Notes under the pieces: generated by a model
What the model was told of the DNA's origin: nothing
Database searches by the model: none
The model's input: the letters and a program-made list of their open reading frames with translations, nothing else
Shown: piece by piece, positions 1 to 4,928 of the stretch
Layout: every line of letters starts with the position of its first letter
How positions within the stretch are numbered: the stretch's first letter is position 1
DNA from: Candidatus Desantisiibacteriota bacterium
GTDB lineage: Bacteria; JACRDZ01
Direction: 5' to 3'
Length of the DNA stretch: 5,713 nt
Assembly: GCA_016209155.1 (NCBI GenBank)
Contig: JACQWU010000179.1
Coordinates: forward strand, 12,055 to 17,767
Program-made: the position numbers and the translations under genes

Positions 1-53
1 GAGATCACAGAGATTTATTTTGAGTTCTCAAAAAGTAAAATATATATTTTTAT
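1..53. other. AT-rich non-coding left edge with small repeats
   Basis: No gene can be supported here. The first 16 bases hold an imperfect period-9 direct repeat (GAGATCACA then GAGATTTAT), which may be the edge of a larger dispersed repeat cut by the window. Bases 18-33 form a perfect short palindrome, TTTTGAG-TT-CTCAAAA, which is AT-rich, weak, and lacks a following T-run on either strand. One + frame is open from base 1 to a TGA at 64-66 (about 21 residues, ending inside the repeat element). It could be the tail of an upstream gene, but it shows no recognisable motif. Confidence 0.35.
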
Positions 54-109
54 TGTAGGGGCTTGATTTATCAAGCCCTTCAGCGGGTTCGATAAATCGA
101 ACCCCTACA
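54..109. repeat. REPIN-like paired palindrome, copy 1
   Basis: The element has terminal inverted repeats TGTAGGGG (54-61) and CCCCTACA (102-109). Inside are two perfect hairpins. The left has an 8-bp stem GGGCTTGA/TCAAGCCC (59-66 with 71-78) and loop TTTA. The right has stem GGGTTCGA/TCGAACCC (85-92 with 97-104) and loop TAAA. A 6-base spacer (79-84) separates them. Each hairpin is preceded on its own 5' side by GTAG (55-58 on +, 105-108 on -), the tetranucleotide typical of REP sequences handled by RAYT (TnpA-REP) transposases. Two REPs in inverted orientation form a REPIN/BIME. The arms differ at two stem positions, each with its pairing base also changed, so both hairpins stay intact. A second copy lies at 4861-4928. 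The structure is read directly from sequence; the RAYT link is inference. Confidence 0.85.
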
Positions 110-117
110 GATTACTA

Positions 118-145
118 TTTAAAAGTTTTTTTCTGTAGTTAAACT
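118..145 (+). promoter_or_regulatory. weak candidate promoter for purB-pyk
   Basis: TTTAAA (118-123) and TAAACT (140-145) each match 4 of 6 consensus positions for sigma-70 -35 and -10 boxes, with a 16-base spacer. A start near 152 would give a leader of about 19 bases that includes the ribosome binding site. In such AT-rich DNA, matches of this quality arise by chance. GATTAT at 148-153 is an alternative -10. The position between the repeat element and purB is the main support. Confidence 0.2.
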
Positions 146-159
146 TTGATTATGAGTAC

Positions 160-164
160 AGGAG
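160..164 (+). promoter_or_regulatory. ribosome binding site of purB
   Basis: AGGAG lies 6 bases before the ATG at 171. It supports that start over the next in-frame ATG at 198. Confidence 0.8.
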
Positions 165-170
165 ATTATT

Positions 171-1463
171 ATGATAAGACGATATACGCTGGAAAAAATG
201 GGGAAAATATGGGATGAGGAAAATAAATTTCGTAAATGGCTGGAAGTTGAAATAGCAGTCTGCGAAGTATATGCGGGAATGAAAAAAATACCTCAGAAAG
301 TGCTGCTAAATATTAAAAATAAAGCTAATTTCAATATCGCAAGAATTGATGAAATAGAAAAAATTGTAAATCATGATGTTATTGCTTTTCTTACAAATGT
401 TTCGGAATACGTCGGCCCTGATTCGCGGTATGTTCATATGGGACTTACTTCTTCTGATATTCTTGATACTTCAATGGCACTCCTTTTAAGAGAAGCGGCG
501 GATATTCTGATAGTTGATCTTAAAAATTTTGCAGCTATATTAAAAAAATTGGCGCGCAAGTATAAGAAAACCGTGATGATAGGACGGTCACATGGAATTC
601 ATGCCGAACCTATAACTTTTGGACTCAAGCTTGCTTTATGGTATACGGAAATTTTGAGAGATATTGAGCGTATGAACCGTGCACGGGAAATTATAAGCTT
701 TGGTAAATTATCCGGTGCTGTAGGGACATTTTCCAATATTGATCCTATAATAGAAGAAAAAGCATGCAGGATACTAAAACTTAGACCTGCTCCGGTTTCA
801 AGCCAGATCATTCAGCGTGACAGATACGCAGAGTATATGAGTGTGCTGGCTGTTATTTCAACTACTGTTGAAAAAATAGCTGTTGAGATAAGACATATGC
901 AGAGGACAGAAGTGCTTGAACTATCAGAACCTTTTGGCAAAGGACAAAAAGGTTCATCCGCAATGCCCCACAAGAAAAATCCTATTTTGTCTGAGCGGCT
1001 TACAGGTATGGCGCGTATTATTCGCGGTAATTTAGTGCCTGTGCTTGAGAATAATGCCTTATGGCACGAACGGGATATCAGTCATTCTTCGGTTGAGCGC
1101 GTGGTTTTCCCTGATAGTACTATTTTGCTTGATTATATGCTGGTAAAAGCAGCGGATATGCTTGAAAATATTGTTGTATATCCTGAAAATATGATAAAAA
1201 ATTTGAATAGAACCAGAGGATTAATTTTTTCCCAGCGCGCAATGCTTTCTTTGGTTGATAAGGGTTTTACCCGTGAGGAAGCTTATAAAATTATCCAGAG
1301 GAATGCGCTTTTAGTATGGGATAAAGATACTGATTTCAGGACTTTACTGCTTAATGATACTGAAATAAACAAAAATTTAACAGAACAGGATATCGATAAA
1401 ATTTTTGACCTTAATTATTATTTGAGAAATATTGAAAAAATTTTTAAAAGGGTAGGAATTTAA
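171..1463 (+). CDS. purB: adenylosuccinate lyase
   Basis: A 430-residue member of the fumarase/aspartase superfamily, complete and almost the same length as Bacillus subtilis PurB. It removes fumarate from SAICAR, giving AICAR, and from adenylosuccinate, giving AMP; both are cytosolic steps of purine synthesis. The order is an N-terminal helical domain (about 1-110), the central helix-bundle domain (about 111-360) and a C-terminal helical domain. The superfamily signature SSAMPHKKNP is at 262-271. Catalytic and binding residues known from B. subtilis sit at identical numbers: His68 (NHDV), His89 (YVHMG), His141 (GRSHG), Lys268 and Glu275. TSSDILDT is at 93-100. All key residues are present, so the enzyme should be active. 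The ATG at 171 has AGGAG six bases upstream. pyk follows after 23 bases on the same strand, so the two are probably co-transcribed. No other purine gene is in the window. Confidence 0.97.
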   Translation: MIRRYTLEKMGKIWDEENKFRKWLEVEIAVCEVYAGMKKIPQKVLLNIKNKANFNIARIDEIEKIVNHDVIAFLTNVSEYVGPDSRYVHMGLTSSDILDTSMALLLREAADILIVDLKNFAAILKKLARKYKKTVMIGRSHGIHAEPITFGLKLALWYTEILRDIERMNRAREIISFGKLSGAVGTFSNIDPIIEEKACRILKLRPAPVSSQIIQRDRYAEYMSVLAVISTTVEKIAVEIRHMQRTEVLELSEPFGKGQKGSSAMPHKKNPILSERLTGMARIIRGNLVPVLENNALWHERDISHSSVERVVFPDSTILLDYMLVKAADMLENIVVYPENMIKNLNRTRGLIFSQRAMLSLVDKGFTREEAYKIIQRNALLVWDKDTDFRTLLLNDTEINKNLTEQDIDKIFDLNYYLRNIEKIFKRVGI

Positions 1464-1475
1464 TTTAAAATATTT

Positions 1476-1480
1476 GAGGA
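1476..1480 (+). promoter_or_regulatory. ribosome binding site of pyk
   Basis: GAGGA lies 6 bases before the ATG at 1487, inside the 23-base gap after the purB stop. This supports separate translation initiation of pyk on a shared transcript. Confidence 0.75.
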
Positions 1481-1486
1481 TATTTT

Positions 1487-2902
1487 ATGCGTAGAACTAA
1501 AATTATCTGCACTATTGGACCTGCATGCAGCCAACCGAAAAAGCTGGAAGAGCTTATATTAAGCGGAATGGAAGTAGCCAGAATAAATTTTTCTCATGGG
1601 ACACATGAGGAAAAATCAAGAGAAATAAAGCAAATAAGGCAGATATCAAAAAAGCTTAACCGTCAAATTACAATTTTGCAGGATTTATGCGGACCGAAAA
1701 TAAGAGTAGGGGAAGTTGAAAATAAAGAAATTTATTTAAAAGAAGGCACGACAATAACACTCACATCAAAACCTCAAGTCAGCAATAATAAGACTCTATT
1801 TATCTCATATCCGTATCTGGCAAAAGACTTATATTTAAAAGATTCCATATTACTTGATGACGGCAAGCTTGAACTTGTCGTTATAAAAAAAATAAAAGAT
1901 GAAATTGTATGTGAGGTGAAAAGAGGCGGAAAATTAAAATCCAAAAAAGGTGTTAATTTCCCTTCGCGATCACTTAGTATTCCGGCTTTGACCGGAAAAG
2001 ATATTCTTGATGTAAAATTCGGTCTTTCAGAGAAAGTGGATGTTATCGCGCTTTCTTTTGTGAGACAGGCGGATGATATTATTAAATTGTGTAAACTTAT
2101 TCGGAGTTTGGGCGGGGATATACCTATAATTGCAAAGATTGTAAAATATGAAGCAATAGAAAATCTTGAAAAAATTCTGGATGTCTGTGACGGAATTATG
2201 GTCGCACGAGGCGACCTTGGGGTTGAAGTCCCGATAGAGAATATTCCCATATATCAAAAACTTATTATACGTAAAGCAAATGAGCATGGTAAACCTGTAA
2301 TAACCGCCACCCAGATGCTTGAATCAATGATTGAAAATCCTACTCCGACAAGAGCGGAAGTTACTGATATATCCAATGCGATTTTAGACGGAACTGACGC
2401 AATTATGCTTTCAGCGGAAACTTCTATAGGAAAATATCCTGTCGAAGCTGTAAAAATCATGGCGCGGATAGCGGAAAAAACAGAAGAAATTATTAATTAT
2501 CCCGAATTGTTCAAAACCCGCAAGATCGGATCATATCAAATGATTGCTGATGCTGTTGCTCACGGAGCATGTCAGATGGCGTATGATCTATCAGCCAACG
2601 CTTTAATCACTTTCACAAGTTCAGGACATACTGCAAGACTGATATCAAAATACAGGCCTCATGCACCAATATATGTGTTTACAACAAATGATGAAGTTGC
2701 AAGAAAAGTCAACCTTTACTGGGGCACCAGGTGTTTTAAGATAAAAGAAGTTAAAACTACAGATGAAATGTTTAAACATGCTTTAGATACTGCAAAAAAA
2801 GAAAAAATTATACAAAAAAATGATACGGTAATACTTACTGCCGGCATTCCGGTAAAAGAAAAAGCTAATACGAATTTAATAAGGGTGGTGAAGGTTAATT
2901 GA
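1487..2902 (+). CDS. pyk: pyruvate kinase
   Basis: A 471-residue pyruvate kinase of normal bacterial length, converting phosphoenolpyruvate and ADP to pyruvate and ATP. Visible landmarks are TKIICTIGPA (4-13), ARINFSHG with Arg32, Asn34 and Ser36 (31-38), LQDLCGPKIRVG (64-75) opening the B domain (to about 168), ARGDLGVEVP with metal ligand Asp243 (240-249), TATQMLESM (273-281), AILDGTDAIMLSAET (298-312), and the C-terminal domain from about 345 with SGHTARLISKYRP. There is no extra C-terminal PEP-utiliser domain. Lys71 with Leu67 is the pattern of K+-independent enzymes. The active-site motif normally read as KIE is Lys217-Ile218-Val219: the metal-binding glutamate is replaced by valine (codon GTA, 2141-2143), one base from GAA. 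Apart from that, the PROSITE-type signature around it is intact. The gene follows purB by 23 bases, and its last 8 bases overlap the end of the convergent gene. Confidence 0.95.
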   Translation: MRRTKIICTIGPACSQPKKLEELILSGMEVARINFSHGTHEEKSREIKQIRQISKKLNRQITILQDLCGPKIRVGEVENKEIYLKEGTTITLTSKPQVSNNKTLFISYPYLAKDLYLKDSILLDDGKLELVVIKKIKDEIVCEVKRGGKLKSKKGVNFPSRSLSIPALTGKDILDVKFGLSEKVDVIALSFVRQADDIIKLCKLIRSLGGDIPIIAKIVKYEAIENLEKILDVCDGIMVARGDLGVEVPIENIPIYQKLIIRKANEHGKPVITATQMLESMIENPTPTRAEVTDISNAILDGTDAIMLSAETSIGKYPVEAVKIMARIAEKTEEIINYPELFKTRKIGSYQMIADAVAHGACQMAYDLSANALITFTSSGHTARLISKYRPHAPIYVFTTNDEVARKVNLYWGTRCFKIKEVKTTDEMFKHALDTAKKEKIIQKNDTVILTAGIPVKEKANTNLIRVVKVN

Positions 2903-3308
2903 TTTTTCTTAGCACAACTTTTTCATTGTCTTTATAAGCAACAGTTTCATAAAATTTTTTAAAACGCGGATAAGATTCGGGCGGAAGTAATATGGAGTTA
3001 GTTTCACTGTGACGTGAGAGATATATTATTCCGTCTTTAAAATAACAATTTATTTTGTAATATGCAAAATCTTCTTTTATCTCAAAATTTTTTGGAAGTT
3101 CTTCAATTTCATAACCATCGGGTATTTTTATTTCACTTATTTCATCCGAACTGCCGGCCCTTGCAATTTGAACAGGGTATTTACGTTTTTCAGACTGGGA
3201 AATAAAACTGGTTGAAACCAGTCGATAAAGAATATTCGGATTAAAAATAATAAGTTTTGATGTGATATCCGCAAAATTTTGCGCGGCAAAAGAAAATTCC
3301 GTATTCAC
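2895..3308 (-). CDS. C-terminal part of the frameshifted DUF3857 protein (DUF3858-like)
   Basis: This frame holds the final 137 residues counted from a GTG at 3308, but the GTG is unlikely to be a real start. There is no Shine-Dalgarno sequence before it, and family-like sequence continues upstream in the same frame to about 3359. The segment has alternating beta-strand character. It ends with YPRFKKFYETVAYKDNEKVVLRKIN-type sequence, resembling the C-termini of DUF3857 proteins, where a region with Tyr-Pro and Phe-Tyr precedes a final charged 'KVVL' strand. I infer that it is the C-terminal beta-sandwich detached by the frameshift. Its TAA stop lies within the last codons of pyk on the other strand, leaving no room for an intergenic terminator. 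Expression as a separate protein seems improbable. Confidence 0.7.
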   Translation of the reverse strand: MNTEFSFAAQNFADITSKLIIFNPNILYRLVSTSFISQSEKRKYPVQIARAGSSDEISEIKIPDGYEIEELPKNFEIKEDFAYYKINCYFKDGIIYLSRHSETNSILLPPESYPRFKKFYETVAYKDNEKVVLRKIN

Positions 3309-3352
3309 AGGGACATCCAGATTATTAAAATCTGAAAATGAATAGGAAGTTA

Positions 3353-4843
3353 CTATAGAAGATGGACACCATGTGTTTTGTTTACAAGGTTTTCAAACAA
3401 TTGGAGATATTTTTCGGGTTCAGTATATTTCAGGCTTGCCCTCATTTGCATGGCATCATCTCCTGTATAATAAGTTTTCGCATCGCATTTTATTGAGCCA
3501 TCCGGTGATATTACAGCTTTAATTGTTCTTGACCTGTTATAATCAATAGAACTTTTAAGCGTGGTACTTTTGAATTCAGCTTTATTATCTGTATCTCTAA
3601 TAATCCATGCAGTATGGTTTTGATTGCTGCCCGGAAATTCATTTATGTTTCCGACTTCGACTGTGGGGTCAAGCCAATATGTTTTTTCCTGTGTTTCAGC
3701 ATAGACTATCATATGATTAAACTGTGAAAGAGTAGGGGTGTTTAAATCTATCTCGTCATTATTATCCGAAAATAGTAATGCCGGATAAGCTTTTATCTCT
3801 GCTTCTCTCAGCATAGTTATAAGCAAAGTACTCTGATCTTTACAGTCTCCGTAAGCATTTTTAAATATTTCGGAAGCGGTATGCGGTTTGATAGAGCTTA
3901 TTCCCCATTCAAGTCCGACATAGCGTATGTTTTTTTCAATAAAATAAAACAAAGCTTTTATTTTTTCTTCAGAATTAGTTTTATTCTTAATCAGCTCTTT
4001 CACTTTACTTTTTATTAAAGGATCAGGTGCTATACTTTCTTTTATAAGTTTTATAAACTCCGGGGCCATATCATCCCAGCTTTTTGCGGTTGTTATCCGC
4101 ATCCATGGAGCAATCTTATACATAGAAGGCATTACAGGCTCAGTTACAATTTCATTGATATTTAATTTCTCCCATGTATAAGTAGTATATTCCTTATATT
4201 CGGATACATCAGGTATTTGCTCAAAATTATAATAAGTGGTTTTAAAAGGCAATTTTTTTGGCAAAGTAATTGAATATTTTGAAAGCATTATTGGTTCTGA
4301 AAATTGAAAAAACCAATCAACGCTGTATCCGTTTGAAAGCAGAAGAGGTTTACTTTTTATAACAGCCTCATATTCAATTATTGATCCTGGCTCAACAGCA
4401 GGCATGGATACAACTTTTTGTTTAATATCACTGTATAGATTGTATCCTGCGTATGGTGTTATCTCATTGAATGCTTCTTTAGACGGCAAAACTATTGTTC
4501 CGTCAGATGTAATAGTCCGTGCAAAGCTAAATGCAGCATTTTGAAAGGATGAATTATATGCCACACTTATTTCACCAAAATCCTTACCTCTATCATTTAA
4601 GATTTTTATTATCTGATGTATTTTTGATATTATTTCTCCATTTTCATAGATGATATCGGAGGCGCTGTCCAGAAGCATAATTGCTCCTGCATTTGGATAT
4701 TCTTTTGCGCCGGGAGTATTTAAATATCCGAGTTCTTTTTTTATTATAATAGGTTTTGGGGTACATCCAAAATGAGTAAGCATGAAAGAAAAAATACAAA
4801 TATTAAATATAAAAATTTTAAGCGGGGATTTAATTGATTTCAT
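3353..4843 (-). CDS. DUF3857 and transglutaminase-like lipoprotein, N-terminal part
   Basis: This frame encodes 496 residues before the premature TAG. Residues 1-26 look like a signal peptide: lysines at 2, 5 and 9, a hydrophobic core at 10-22, then Cys27. The lipobox HFGC has glycine before cysteine but an unusual -3 residue, so lipidation is likely rather than certain. About 55-205 matches the DUF3857 beta domain. About 290-400 is a transglutaminase/protease-like core with the expected triad: Cys334 (YGDCKDQS), His377 (FNHMIVY) and Asp392 (WLDPT). The natural substrate of this family is not established; an envelope or periplasmic location follows from the signal peptide. The ATG at 4843 is preferred because it gives the whole signal peptide, but no Shine-Dalgarno sequence precedes it. 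A REPIN-like repeat ends 17 bases upstream, beyond which lies the parvulin gene on the same strand. Confidence 0.85.
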   Translation of the reverse strand: MKSIKSPLKIFIFNICIFSFMLTHFGCTPKPIIIKKELGYLNTPGAKEYPNAGAIMLLDSASDIIYENGEIISKIHQIIKILNDRGKDFGEISVAYNSSFQNAAFSFARTITSDGTIVLPSKEAFNEITPYAGYNLYSDIKQKVVSMPAVEPGSIIEYEAVIKSKPLLLSNGYSVDWFFQFSEPIMLSKYSITLPKKLPFKTTYYNFEQIPDVSEYKEYTTYTWEKLNINEIVTEPVMPSMYKIAPWMRITTAKSWDDMAPEFIKLIKESIAPDPLIKSKVKELIKNKTNSEEKIKALFYFIEKNIRYVGLEWGISSIKPHTASEIFKNAYGDCKDQSTLLITMLREAEIKAYPALLFSDNNDEIDLNTPTLSQFNHMIVYAETQEKTYWLDPTVEVGNINEFPGSNQNHTAWIIRDTDNKAEFKSTTLKSSIDYNRSRTIKAVISPDGSIKCDAKTYYTGDDAMQMRASLKYTEPEKYLQLFENLVNKTHGVHLL

Positions 4844-4853
4844 AATTTTTTTG

Positions 4854-4881
4854 ATTTTATTGTAGGGGCTTGATTCATCAA
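4854..4881 (-). promoter_or_regulatory. candidate promoter overlapping REPIN copy 2
   Basis: On the - strand, TTGATG (4881-4876, 4 of 6 to the -35 consensus) and TAAAAT (4859-4854, 5 of 6 to the -10 consensus) are 16 bases apart. The -35 lies in the repeat arm and the -10 in the flanking AT-rich DNA. Transcription would begin near 4847, about 4 bases before the ATG at 4843, giving an almost leaderless message. That would fit the missing Shine-Dalgarno sequence. It is a pattern match only; the gene may instead be read from the parvulin promoter outside the window. Confidence 0.25.
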
Positions 4882-4928
4882 GCCCTTTTTTAATGTCTTT
4901 TTCGTGTTCGATGAATCGAACCCCTATA
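4861..4928. repeat. REPIN-like paired palindrome, copy 2
   Basis: Same design as the element at 54-109. TGTAGGGG (4861-4868) begins a perfect hairpin GGGCTTGA/TCAAGCCC (4866-4873 with 4878-4885), loop TTCA. An 18-base T-rich spacer (4886-4903) follows. The right hairpin (4904-4911 with 4916-4923) has loop TGAA and one mismatch (4905 against 4922). The end reads CCCCTATA instead of CCCCTACA, so the right GTAG is ATAG. Both loops carry the same change relative to copy 1 (TTCA for TTTA, read from each GTAG side). The element fills most of the 85-base gap between the two - strand genes, and its right end directly touches the parvulin stop codon (4931-4929). Confidence 0.85.
4866..4891 (+). terminator. 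terminator-like hairpin plus T-run, + direction
   Basis: The 8-bp GC-containing stem of the left REPIN arm (4866-4885) is followed by six T residues (4886-4891), which has the form of an intrinsic terminator for + strand transcription. No + strand gene ends here, so if active it would only stop antisense transcripts entering the parvulin gene. On the - strand neither arm is followed by a T-run, so it should not separate the two - strand genes. The T-run may be just part of the spacer. Confidence 0.3.

Larger units (their letters stand above)
2895..4843 (-). pseudogene. DUF3857/transglutaminase-like lipoprotein gene broken by a frameshift
   Basis: Two open frames on the - strand together make one DUF3857-family protein of about 649 residues, a usual length for this family. 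The first frame runs from ATG 4843 and ends at TAG (3355-3353). The second is open from just after a TGA at 3395-3393 and ends at TAA (2897-2895). The switch therefore lies between 3392 and 3356. It corresponds to one missing base, equivalent to a -1 shift. Conserved-looking sequence continues across it: the second frame upstream of 3308 reads VTSYSFSDFNNLDVPV, typical of the C-terminal beta domain. No X-XXY-YYZ slippery heptamer is in frame in that interval, so a mutation or sequence error is likelier than programmed frameshifting. The two parts are described in their own entries. Confidence 0.8.

Noticed and set aside
85-104. tRNA T-arm lookalike (GGGTTCGA...TCGAACCC)
   Set aside because: The TTCGA resembles a tRNA T-loop, but no acceptor, D or anticodon arms surround it and the loop is 4 bases; it is the right arm of the repeat element.
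599-811. 70-codon open frame on the - strand inside purB
   Set aside because: It is antisense shadow of a conserved coding region with no family features.
1774-2250. 158-codon open frame on the - strand inside pyk (also shorter ones at 2027-2287 and 2254-2460)
   Set aside because: They are fully antisense to a strong conserved gene, the translations are rich in Ser/Phe/Ile with no recognisable motif, and no ribosome binding site decides a start.
3306-3308. GTG as start of an independent gene downstream of the DUF3857 frame
   Set aside because: No Shine-Dalgarno sequence, and family-like sequence continues upstream of the GTG in the same frame, which points to a frameshifted single gene.
3356-3392. 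Programmed -1 ribosomal frameshifting
   Set aside because: No in-frame X-XXY-YYZ slippery heptamer; the only A-rich candidate (AAC AAA ACA) would re-pair poorly after a -1 slip, and no clear stimulatory stem-loop was seen downstream.
54-4928. CRISPR array or insertion sequence formed by the two repeats
   Set aside because: Only two copies 4.8 kb apart with ordinary host genes between them, no regular spacers and no transposase gene in the window.
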